64,000 nucleotides of DNA from Arcuatula senhousia (lineage: Eukaryota > Mollusca > Bivalvia > Mytilida > Mytilidae): positions 39,792,106 through 39,856,105 of the forward strand of contig OZ020303.1 of assembly GCA_963971305.1 (NCBI GenBank), given 5' to 3'. The position numbers and the translations under genes are program-made. Shown piece after piece: positions 10,262 through 20,138 of the stretch. Each line of letters begins with the position of its first letter. The stretch's first letter is position 1. A model generated the notes under the pieces. The model was not told the DNA's origin, searched no databases, and worked only from the letters and a program-made list of their open reading frames with translations.

Positions 10262-13120
10262 ATGAAAGGTATTGTATATCCGCACTTAACCTATAAGGGA
10301 ATTTTGCCTACCCCTGCCGGATCAGAAATGCCAGGAAAAATTCAACTTCGGTTTCGAGGAGCCATTTTGAGGCCCTTTTTTTTACCTATATGGGGTCGTT
10401 CGATTTCGTCGAAAAATACAAAAAGCACAATCTCCCATTCCATACTCTTGATTTATGAATTTTCAGCTTCCTACCTTAAAAGATGTCGAAAAATGAGGTG
10501 GACAAGTTCACGATCCAGAATACCGAGAAAAATAATAATAATAACTAGGTATAATTGTGTTGGGATGCCAACACACAAGTCGCCCAAAATCGCCTTGGAT
10601 AGAGTTCCATTCAAATCAGTGCGTCAAAATAAGTCTAGAAATCAAATTTCGTTGAAATCGGACTAAGTTGACATTTTCAGGGGGGCGGGTGTAGTAAAAT
10701 GGCCGCCATTTTGAAACTGTAAGTCGGATTTCAAATCCGGTCGCAGATTTGAGCTCAGCATACCCGCTTTACCCAGATGACCAATTTTCAAGACGATCCG
10801 ATGAAAAAAAATTTTCCGCCCACTTTTTCCGACGGCCGCCATTTTGAAACGGCGGCCATCTTGAAAATTTTAAAAGTGCATTACACAACTTTGAGTGACC
10901 CACTATCCAATCCAAAAAGTGTTATTCAATTTCCTTGAACCGTTTTCTTGTATTAGGGAGGACAAATTCTCGATAAAGAATCAGAAGAATAATAATAATA
11001 AGAATAATAATAATAACTAGGTATAATTGTGTTGGGATGCCAACACACAAGTCGCCCAAAATCGCCTTGGATAGAGTTCCATTCAAATCAGTGCATCAAA
11101 ATAAGTCTAGAAATCAAATTTCGTTGAAATCGGACAAAGTTGACGTTTTTAGGGGGGCGGGTGTAGTAAAATGGCCGCCATTTTGAAACCGTAAGTCGGA
11201 TTTCAAATCCGGTCGCAGATTTGAGCTCAACATACCCGTTTTACCCAGATGACCAATTTTCAAGACGATCCGATGAAAAAAAAATTTCCGCCCACTTTTT
11301 CCGATGGCCGCCATTTTGAAACGGCGGCCATCTTGAAAATTTTAAAAGTGCATTACACAACTTTGAGTGACCCACTATCCAATCTCACAAGTGTTATTCA
11401 ATTTCCTTGGACCGTTTTCTTGTATTAGGGAGGACAAATTCTCGATAAAGAATCAGAAGAATAATAATAAGAATAATAATAACTAGGTATAATTGTGTTG
11501 GGATGCCAACACACAAGTCGCCCAAAATCGCCTTGGATAGAGTTCCATTCAAATCAGTGCATCAAAATAAGTCTAGAAATCAAATTTCGTTGAAATCGGA
11601 CAAAGTTGACGTTTTTAGGGGGGGCGGGTGTAGTAAAATGGCCGCCATTTTGAAACCGTAAGTCGGATTCCAAATCCGGTCGCAGATTTGAGTTCAGCAT
11701 ACCCGCTTTACCCAGATGACAAATTTTCAAGACGATCCGATGAAAAAAAAATTTCCGCCCACTTTTTCCGATGGCCGCCATTTTGAAACGGCGGCCATCT
11801 TGAAAATTTTAAAAGTGCATTACACAACTTTGAGTGACCCACTATCCAATCTCACAAGTGCTATTCAATTTCCTTGGACCATTTTCTTGTATTAGGGAGG
11901 ACAACTTTACGATAAAGAATCAGAAGAATAACTAGTGCTGATTGTGTTGGGATGCCAACACATAAGTCGCCCAAAATCGCCTTGGATAGTATTCCATTCA
12001 AATCAGTGCATCAAAATAAGTCTAGAAATCAAATTTCGTTGAAATCGGACAAAGTTGACGTTTTTTGGGGGGCGGGTGTGGTAAAACGGCCGCCATTTTA
12101 AAATGGCGGTGTTCGCGTCAAATTTTTTTTCGGCATGTTGCTCAGGAAGGATCATTCTACCAGTGTACCAATTTTCATTAAAATCCATCCACCCATCTCC
12201 GAGATCTGAGAGGGGCACAAAAATCTTAAACGGCGGCCATTTTGAAAATGGCGGCCATCTTGAAAATTTCAAAAGTGGATTGCACACCTCTGAGTGACCC
12301 TCCACCCATCTCAACAGGATTTATCTTGATTGGTCAAAGCGTTTTCAAAAAATGTGGCGGACAAGTTCACGATCACGTAAGGAAAAGATAAATAATAATA
12401 ATAATAAGAAACGGTGCAAAAACAATAAGTCTCCCAAACTTTGTTTTGGGCGACTTAATAATAATAATAATAATAAGAAACGGTGCAAAAACAATAAGTC
12501 TCCCAAACTTTGTTTTGGGCGACTTAATAAGAAACCGAGCAAAAACAATATGTCCCCGACACTTCGTGTTCGGGGACATAATAATAATAAGAAACGGTGC
12601 AAAAACAATAAGTCTCCCAAACTTTGTTTTGGGCGACTTAATAATAAAAATAATAATAAAAATAACTAGCTATAATTTGTGTTGGGATGCCAACACACAA
12701 GTCGCCCAAAATCGCCTTGGATACTATTTCTTCTCATTCAGTACAATAAAATATGTATAGAAATCAAATTTCATTGAAATCGGACAAAGTTCACATTTTT
12801 AAGGGGGGCGGGTGTAGTAAAATGGCCGCCATTTTAAAACCGGAAGTCGGATTTCAAATCCGGTCGCAGATTTGAACTCAGCATACCCTCTTTACCCAGA
12901 TGACCAATTTTCAACACGATCTGACAAAAAAATAATTTCCGCCCACTTTTTCGGACGGCCGCCATTTTGAAACGGCGGCCATCTTGAAAATTTCAAAACA
13001 TGATTACACGCCTTTGAGTGACCCACTATCCTATCCAACAAATGTTATTCAAGTTCTTTCAACCGTTTTCTTGTATTAGGGAGGACAAATTCTCGATAAA
13101 GAATCAGAAGAATAATAATA
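10262..13120. repeat. Head-to-tail array of a ~450-bp module joined by (AAT)n tracts
   Basis: Complete copies start with AACTAGGTATAATTGTGTTG at about 10546, 11016, 11481 and, more diverged, 11932 and 12663; a partial, diverged copy precedes at 10262-10545. Each has the perfect 8-bp inverted repeat TGTGTTGG-GATG-CCAACACA near its head, then AAGTCGCCCAAAATCG, GGGGGGCGGGTGTAGTAAAA, ATGGCCGCCATTTTGAAAC and GGCGGCCATCTTGAAAATTT, and ends GATAAAGAATCAGAAGAATAATAATAA. Head-to-tail units with a microsatellite joint suggest either a retroposon with a simple-repeat tail or a bivalve 'pearl'/Helitron-like element with microsatellite joints. ORFs here are shadows. Confidence 0.8.
12390..12662. repeat. 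Hairpin-(AAT)n array, cluster 1 (types A,A,B,A)
   Basis: Four short units separated by AAT runs. Each begins AAGAAACGGTGCAAAAACAA or AAGAAACCGAGCAAAAACAA and ends in a stem-loop: type A has arms around CCCAAACTTTGTTTTGGG, type B has TGTCCCCGACAC-TTC-GTGTTCGGGGACA with a single bulge. It sits between two copies of the ~450-bp module. Confidence 0.9.
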
Positions 13121-13318
13121 ATAATAAGAAAAATAATAATAATAATAATAATAAGAAACGGTGCAAAAACAATAAGTCTCCCAAACTTTGTTTTGGGCGA
13201 CTTAATAATAAGAAACGGTGCAAAAACAATAAGTCTCCCAAACTTTGTTTTGGGCGACTTAATAATAATAAGAAACGGTGCAAAAACAATAAGTCTCCCA
13301 AACTTCGTTTTGGGCGAC

Positions 13319-13352
<34 letters not shown>

Positions 13353-13399
13353 GAAACCGAGCAAAAACAATATGTCCCCGACACTTCGTGTTCGGGGAC

Positions 13400-13430
<31 letters not shown>

Positions 13431-13477
13431 GAAACCGAGCAAAAACAATATGTCCCCGACACTTCGTGTTCGGGGAC

Positions 13478-13511
<34 letters not shown>

Positions 13512-13640
13512 GAAACCGAGCAAAAACAATATGTCCCCGACACTTCGTGTTCGGGGACATAATAATAATAATAATAATAATAAGAAACCGAGCAAAAACA
13601 ATATGTCCCCGACACTTCGTGTTCGGGGACATAATAATGA
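13110..13640. repeat. Hairpin-(AAT)n array, cluster 2 (types A,A,A,B,B,B,B)
   Basis: Seven hairpin units in AAT tracts: three type A at about 13170-13322, then four type B to 13632. Long ORFs in several frames on both strands (poly-Asn, poly-Ile, poly-Leu) come from the AAT repeat and are not genes. The 3' arm of type A, TTTTGGGCGACTT, is the exact reverse complement of AAGTCGCCCAAAA in the neighbouring module. Confidence 0.9.
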
Positions 13641-14136
13641 AGATGATTTAGACAGTTCACATTTAATTTGCTTAATTTGTCACCAAATTACAGTCTTAAG
13701 GAAAAAAACATCAGAGATCCCGATCGATGGTCGTATCAAATACACTAAAATATATATGTCGTCACGAATGTAAACAACTGAATAATCAATCAACATGGGC
13801 GAATAATTCTTAGCGAAATAAACCAAGTTTAAGACAAATTTGGTAACAAATTGTTATTCAAAGTTTTCTTTTATTACAATTTGGTCTAAATGACAAAAAA
13901 AAAATTGGGGACGAAAAAAGGGTGAATTTGGTAGACAATATGCCTCTTGGGATATCATAACTATATCACACTTTTTGTACAGTCTTTCAGATATGACGGC
14001 AGCTAGTTTGAAGTAGTATTGTCTTTGCAATATTTTTTCATAACCAGAAAACTTAATCCCATTTGATTAGGAGTGCAAAATTGGCTTAAGCTCCCCGCAT
14101 TTGAAGTTAAGATAGACTCGATCTGAAGAGTTTTGT
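13641..14136. other. Intergenic stretch, nothing recognised
   Basis: AT-rich single-copy-looking DNA between the hairpin array and a LINE remnant; no coding or RNA signal found. Confidence 0.4.
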
Positions 14137-14580
14137 TTGCAATATGACCAACTCACTAGGAACCTGGGCATCAACATAGGATGTGAAGTTCAATGCCACG
14201 AAGTGCTACGAGATGCCAATACACAGGAGTACAAAACAAAGGACAAATGCATATTCAATAGAATCAACCACGTTTTAGAACATGTAAACAAAAATCTTAT
14301 ATTGGCCTTTTTTATCAGCGAAAACTTGAGATGCGCATCTCACATCACTGAACAAGATTACAAACCGGGCAACTTCAATGCAATCTCTAACACTGTTCAA
14401 GAACTCTCAAAGAGGACGCCTTTACAACCCTTATCCGATCAGTTTTATAAAATGTACAGCTCTACAGGCTGGGGCTCATACCTTCAGAAAGATATAGACC
14501 GATTTGAATAAGTACAGACACCGTGCTACACGCTTTGTCTTCAACGACTTATTCCACATCTCTTTATTTTCAATATCACC
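14137..14580 (+). pseudogene. Degenerate non-LTR retrotransposon (LINE) RT C-terminal fragment
   Basis: A 124-residue frame (14137-14511) ends SYLQKDIDRFE; after a frame change the next residues read KYRHRATRFVFND. Together they match the LINE pattern 'W.PYLQKDID..EKVQRRAARFV.N.Y' found C-terminal of the reverse transcriptase of CR1/jockey-type elements. Upstream, INHVLEHVNKN...ENLRCAS fits the usual 'HI...KANKTLGFLRRNLR' stretch. Catalytic RT motifs are absent, and the frame is broken, so this is a fossil. Family assignment is from memory of the motif, not from a search. Confidence 0.55.
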
Positions 14581-14657
14581 AAGTGTCACCTGTATGATAT
14601 AATATATAATAACTCGTTATCCGAAAGAAGCAGAGGTACCAATGGGGTATCCGAATG

Positions 14658-15734
14658 TCAAAAGTCCGAAAGGGCAGAGACAAAACCAGTAAAAACCAAC
14701 AAGAACGGGACAAAAAACAGACAACATGTTAAACATGGAAACACAAAATACTGAATATCAATCAACAACGCGAACTCTAGTCGAAACAAGAGTGAACCCA
14801 GGTGCTCCGGAAGAGTAAGCAGTTCCTGCTTGCTATAGCACACCCGTCGCGTTGCAAATAGTCCATTCAGCGTGTCAAATCCGGTAGAGGAAGACAAAAA
14901 CAAAACCCTATGACAAACATTTGCACTCATCTGAGAGATCGAAATCCCATATTTGTCTAGTGCATGATGTCTTCCGTAAAATTTCTTGAGTGAAGACAGC
15001 AACCGAGGAGCAACATAACCCTGTGTGAGCAATTTTTGCGTCAGACGTGTCGCTCTGCTAAGGAAATCGATGCAAGTCCCGCATGCTCTGGAGTAACGAA
15101 TCAATTGAGATACGTAAACTCCATAAGCTGGAGCGGACGGAATGTTGCTACACAAGAATGAAAAGTTGACGATTGGAAAGTTGAAGTCATCACGTTTGTC
15201 ATAGAGCCTTGTTGAAAGTCTTCCTTGAGAGTCAATTTCGAGATGTAGATCTAAATATGAAGCAGACTTCCTAGAATCCATTGTGTCCTTTATCTCAAGC
15301 TCCTGTGGATATATGAGATGGAGAAAATCACCAAATCGAGAATTGTTTAGTGAAAGAACATCATCAATATAACGGAACGTGAGGTTGAAAGAGAGAGCTA
15401 GTCTTCGGTCTTTTTTGTCTAGAAGAGATTGTAAGAAGTCTGCTTCATATGAATGAAGAAACAAATCAGCAAGCAGAGGTGCACAATTAGTGCCCATTGG
15501 AATCCCTATTGTTTGCTGAAAAACACGCCCACCAAACTGAACAAATATGTTGTCAATAAGAAAGTTGAGCATGTCGATTATTTTGTCTTCTGTGAATTTG
15601 TTCTTTTTCTTAGACTCATTGATGACAAAGTACTCGTAAGTCTTGGTATAATCGACTACTATATATTTGTACCTACCTTTTCCATTCTTTTTGAAAAAGC
15701 AGGTTTTAAGGCGCGCCAAACCTCCCTCTTCCAT
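14658..15734 (-). pseudogene. Penelope-like element, RT catalytic core and C-terminal frame
   Basis: The frame opens with MEEGGLARLKTCFFKKNGK and carries the fingers/palm block GGRVFQQTIGIPMGTNCAP, then the catalytic FRYIDDVLSLNN (YIDD box), ASYLDLHLEIDSQGRLSTRL, YDKRDDFNFPIVNF and QLIRYSRACG. These are conserved PLE-type RT and thumb segments. The C-terminal part (from about residue 270) is poorly conserved and ends in a hydrophobic run that may be read-through of 3' non-coding sequence. 'MEEG' is probably not a natural start; it follows the interrupting segment. Confidence 0.75.
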
Positions 15735-15912
15735 TGCGATCTTTGGGTCCGGTAGTTACACAAAACACAACAGGTTTGTGATGACATATCAGGGATGCTA
15801 AGGTGATCATCTCAGTACATCAACCAGCCAAACACTAATCAAAGCAAGAACTAACCATTTCGTTGAACATGGTATTGAATTTTTCATTTTTGAATTTTTA
15901 AAAAGCGTTTAA
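15735..15912. other. ~180-bp segment interrupting the Penelope-like frame
   Basis: Separates two halves of one RT. The stretch TTCCATTGCGATCTT...CACAAAACACAACA recurs at about 58165-58205, so at least its right part is repeated DNA rather than random decay. No clear GT/AG intron borders were found. Confidence 0.5.
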
Positions 15913-17027
15913 TCAGCTGTGTGCCAATCGCGATTTCAGTTGCTCATGTGGAATAGAAGTGTAAAGTGTGGAGAAATCGAATGTTTTGATGCTGTTACAA
16001 GATGAAACTGATTTAGAGTTAAGAATCTCCATCAGTTCTTTCGAATTCTTCAGGATCCACGTTTGATTGACACCATTTCTAGAATAACAACAATCGTAAT
16101 ATTTCTGAAGGCCGGATCTTATTGCCGTAAGAATTGAAGTCAACACAACTGAATGAAGCTTACTTATACGTTTGGATGACCCTGCAATGAAGCGCTGTTT
16201 GTATGGATTTTTATGTAATTTAGAAATCCAATACAGGGATGGAATGTCATCATTATTGCCACCAACAGAAAGGCCGAAGGAGGAAATGACAGATTTGTGA
16301 TTTTCAATGATTTCCTCCTTAGACAGTGTTGTAGCCGTATATGTGGTGCTATTGCTGGTACAACCAACCCCCAATTCAGCTGTCAAACAGTCAATATAGT
16401 ATTTCTTGCACACAAAAATGGTGTTATTTGGTGCTTTGTCTGCAGGTACAACAACATATTTGTCATGTAAGGTGGACAACGTTTTTGCAACATCAGCATT
16501 GCTGAAAATGGATGTTGCCTTAGTGCTCATTGAGCCTTTCAAAGAATTGATTCTATTCAAAACCAATGACCTCACAGCTTTTACCCATTCTGATAAAACG
16601 TCACACTCTTTCTCCTGTTCTTTTTTGGTCCATTTTCTGGCATAGTCCTCAACTGAATCCATAATTGTTTTGAAATTATAGCTCCAGTTGATTCGTCTTG
16701 GCTCACGATATTTAGGACCTTTAGCCAAAACATCTCGAAGTAAGTCATTTTCCACGATGTTGAGGTCACCCGTGATAACGTGGCCAGAGGGACTATATTT
16801 GAATGGGGACTTTTCACAGGTACAGTCTGGAGGTTTTGCTTTGAGGTCATTGATTTGGAAATCCCACAACACTTGTTTATAGTTGAAAACCCTAGGTGCA
16901 ATGGTGGAAGTGTAGGAATAAGAGATTATGGGAATGCTTTTATCTTTGAAGTAAGAAAGAATATGTTCAACGACGACGAGATCAACGACTAATTTTGCAA
17001 GAATGTAAATCGGACCTCGTGGAATTT
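15913..17027 (-). pseudogene. Penelope-like element, N-terminal/RT-5' open frame
   Basis: Reads on from an in-frame TGA through PRGPIYILAKL and PPDCTCEKSPFKYSPSGHV, GDLNIVENDLLRDVLAKGPK, REPRRINWSYNFK, YVVVPADKAPNN, PSLYWISKLHKNPYKQRF and KTFDFSTLYTSIPHEQLKSR, then stops. FDFSTLYTSIP holds the first catalytic aspartate region (RT motif A). The order and spacing are those of Penelope-like RTs. The frame ends shortly after motif A, where intact relatives continue directly into the sequence found in the next frame. Confidence 0.75.
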
Positions 17028-17429
17028 CCTGCCGAATCTCACATCAGTAAAAACAGAGGAATACCAGATCAGCCACAAACTACAAGTCATGATACAAGTA
17101 TATAGCTGCAACAAAGGAATATAAATATAAATCGTCTGTCATACTTCGGACTTTTCCGTATAGACTAGCGGAATTAAGACTGATTGCTGTTATCTGATAG
17201 TTGGGGCAACATCGGTGGAAACATTCAAGGACATACACGATTCTCCGACGGTAGTCAAAATCTACAGACTGATTTTTTTACCCATCTCCCGTCCTCCCGA
17301 CTTTTTGTGTAATCTCCCGCTCCCGTAAGACACGAGAAAAATATCAATTTTAAATATTTTCATTCTTTAATTAAATATATATTTCCGGTGTATAATTTTT
17401 CATGTGGAGAATTCTTTGCCACTCTCTAC

Positions 17430-18230
17430 GGAACACGCATAAAAAAAAATTCTCGCCGCGGCGCGTTACTATCTCGCCTCGGCGACTTATTATCTCGCCG
17501 CGGTGAGTTACTATCTCGCCCCGGCGAGTTACTATCTCGCCCCGGCAAGTTACTATCTCGCCCCGGCGAGTTACTATCTCGTCCCGACGAGTAACTATCT
17601 CGCCCCGGCGAATTACTATCTCGCCTCGGCGACTTATTATTTCGCCTCGGCGACTTATTATTTCGCCTCGGCGACTTATTATCTTGCCTCGGCGAGTTAC
17701 TATCTCACTTACTATCTCGCCCCGGCGACTTACTATCTCGCCCCGGCGACTTACTATCTCGCCCCGGCGACTTACTATCTCGCCTCGGCGACTTACTATC
17801 TCGCCTCGCCACCGGGAGATCATAAGTCGCCGGGTCAAGATAGTAACTTGCCGGGGCGAGATAATAGGTCGCCGAGGCGAGATAGTAAGTTGCCGGGGCG
17901 AGATAGTAAGTCGCCGGGGCGAGATAGTTACTCGCCGGGGCGAGATAGTAACTCGCCGGGGCGAGATAGTAACTCGCCGAGGCGAGATAATAAGTCGCCG
18001 AGGCGAGATAGTAAGTGAGATAATAACTCGCCGAGGCGAGATAATAAGTCGCCGAGGCGAAATAATAAGTCGCCGAGGCGAGATAGTAACTCGCCGGGGC
18101 GAGATAGTTACTTGCCGGGGCGAGATAGTAACTCGCCGGGGCGAGATAGTAACTCTCCGCGGCGAGATAATAGGTCGCCGAGGCGAGATAGTAACTCGCC
18201 GCGGCGAGAAAATTTTAATATGCGTGTCCC
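17430..18230. mobile_element. Foldback element 1: ~800-bp inverted array of 21-bp TCGCC/GGCGA units
   Basis: The outer ends GGAACACGCAT (left) and ATGCGTGTCCC (right) are inverted, next to TTCTCGCCGCGGCG / CGCCGCGGCGAGAA. Between them, the left half repeats TTACTATCTCGCCCCGGCGA and the right half its reverse complement, meeting at about 17815-17830 (CCACCGGGAGATCATAAG). Each unit is itself near-palindromic (TCGCCCCGGCGA). The long repetitive ORFs on both strands are artefacts. No transposase inside. Confidence 0.85.
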
Positions 18231-19274
18231 TAATAAGCTTCCGTAACTCTCAGATCAAAGAAGTCCCATTATTTTAATTTAACAGGTGGTTAGCAAAACA
18301 TCGAAATAATTTGATTTACATGCAAGTATAGCTACTTGCGTTGGTCATTACAAATTATTAGGCACATAATCGTTGAGAGTGGAACCTAGCATCGATATTT
18401 CTCGACGTGTTTTAATTTCTATAAAGGCAGACGTCAATTTTACATGAGCTGTTACTGCCCTTATTGTCGTAATGGTTGTATAAACAGTTGGAGATTAATC
18501 AGCGAAGCCGTTTGAATTGGCACACGTTGTTCCTGTCAATTAACATTAAAATGAATTTGGATGGACGCTCATGGTAAATCTCCCGCTTTTTTTTCGATCT
18601 CCAGCCAAAAAATCTCCAGCTTTGACATGAAGGATCCATGTATGCAAGGACATTTTCCGTGGGCAGGGGGTGACCCTGAGTAACAGTAATTTTTCCTGTG
18701 AAAGAAACCCTGCATGGGCCCTATCCCAGTTTCTACAGAAACAGACTGTAAAACTTCTAATGACAGGTGCTATCCTTTAAGGGACCAGCTTCACAATCTT
18801 GCTTTTCAAGTGATGATAACTGATTCACTAATCTTTGTTAATACATTTTTGCATTGGCACTGGCTATATTTACAGGGGTGTGTAAACTTAAGAAAAAGTT
18901 AGATTTACACGGAAAAGTAAATCCAGATCACAATGACGGTGATGGAAACGAAACGTGTAACTACAGTTATTGTTATTGTTATTGTTACACACCTTATTTT
19001 TACACGCTAATATACAATTTTTTAATCAAAACCTCGAACATTTGCTCAACTGGGTACTGACAGCATAAGTTAACATTGAACGGCTATACGCGTCATCGCC
19101 GGTAGATTAAAGGTAACAAGAGAAGAGATAAGAGAGTCTGGAAATATGTCGACACAAATGATATTTGATGAAGATATTAGCATTCAAAGAATAAATAGTA
19201 CTTTACGGTGGACGGATGGAACGTCATTACTTTAACAAGGAGATCTCCGAGAAAAACGACAGCGCGGAATATAG
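18231..19274. other. Intergenic stretch, no gene recognised
   Basis: Mixed AT-rich sequence; contains CTCCCGCTTTTTTTTCGATCTCC, part of a short phrase repeated near 17285-17325. No supported exon. Confidence 0.4.
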
Positions 19275-19286
19275 ATCTAATAGTAT

Positions 19287-19484
19287 GTGGAGTACGTATG
19301 TGTAAGCTGGCAACCGGCTCCCTGTTGTATAAACCAGCATAGAGTATGTAACGCCGATGTTCACTCTTCACCGTCAATCACCGTCAAGTGTGACGGGTGC
19401 CTAACTTGGTATCATCAGAAATGTGTAGAATTCGGAAACCAGCACCAAAAAAGCATCTACTGGATTTGTAGGTCATGTCACTGA
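19287..19484 (+). pseudogene. PHD-finger-like coding fragment
   Basis: A 65-residue frame ends CNADVHSSPSITVKCDGC...WYHQKCVEFGN...YWICRSCH. The CxxC, W-Y-H-x2-C and W-x-C-x2-C spacing fits a PHD zinc finger. Such fingers occur in chromatin readers and in ORF1 proteins of some mollusc retrotransposons. It starts with a poorly supported MEYVCVSWQ and stops directly after the finger, so I read it as an isolated fragment or a lone exon; no partner exon was found. Confidence 0.5.
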
Positions 19485-20138
19485 ATTCCGCGAACTTCGA
19501 TGAACAACCTGGTGTGATTAGATATTTATTATTACATACTGTGTTATTGGATTAGAAGTATTAAAATGTTTTTTGTTTTTTTTTAAATAAATATGATGGC
19601 AACTGTAAGTTCGAGAATGGTAAAAATGCATTGTATGACACATTCATGGTATTTAGTATTAGAAACAAAAAATATGTCATTTTTCCCTTACTTTTTGAAG
19701 CGTGTAAAAATATGGTGTTTAACATTTCGGTTCCGTCACCGTCATTGTGATCCGGTTTTACTTGTCGGTTTTTCGTAATTTTTAAACATGAAAACCTATC
19801 GCGTATAGGTTTACGCAGTCGTATAAAAGTAACCAGTGCCTATTGCATTTCATTGTATAATTAAATTCTATGGTACGTCGTTTTTTTTTTTTTTTTTTCA
19901 GATAACAGCGGGGTACCAGCCTAAAATGGAGTGCACCAATATTTCGGTTACGTAAATGAAGTCACTGCTTCAATGTTATACTATACAACAGAGTTTTAGT
20001 AGAATTTTTATTTTCTATGTGGTATTTATAAATGAAGAACTCTAAATAAATCGAATTCCCTTTGAAAAATACCAATTTTAAATTGTTCACATTTTATAAT
20101 TATTTTGCACCAATCAAATCAACGCCGGTAGATACAAA
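19485..20138. other. PLAA upstream region
   Basis: Contains a T18-20 run at about 19881-19899 and AT-rich DNA. No TATA box or promoter motif stands out; the PLAA start codon context is AAAATGG. Confidence 0.35.

Larger units (their letters stand above)
14640..17050 (-). mobile_element. Penelope-like retroelement, broken copy
   Basis: Two minus-strand open frames (about 17027-15913 and 15734-14658) together make a reverse-transcriptase polyprotein of the type I associate with Penelope-like elements. The reading frame is interrupted by about 180 bp between 15912 and 15735. An in-frame TGA lies just upstream of CEIRQEIPRGPIYILAKL, so the 5' part is truncated or spliced. No GIY-YIG endonuclease is visible after the RT. 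A second, shorter copy of the 3' part lies at 61195-61475. Confidence 0.75.

Noticed and set aside
12390..13640. CRISPR-like array of hairpin repeats with spacers
   Set aside because: The spacers are AAT microsatellite of varying length, not unique sequence.
13018..13773. Long Asn/Lys-rich frames and poly-Ile/poly-Leu frames over the hairpin array
   Set aside because: Open in several frames on both strands because the AAT repeat lacks stops in those registers; no domain and perfect period with the hairpin units.
17371..18277. RRGEIVS-type repeated protein frames
   Set aside because: They follow the 21-bp foldback units exactly (7 residues per unit) and appear on both strands.
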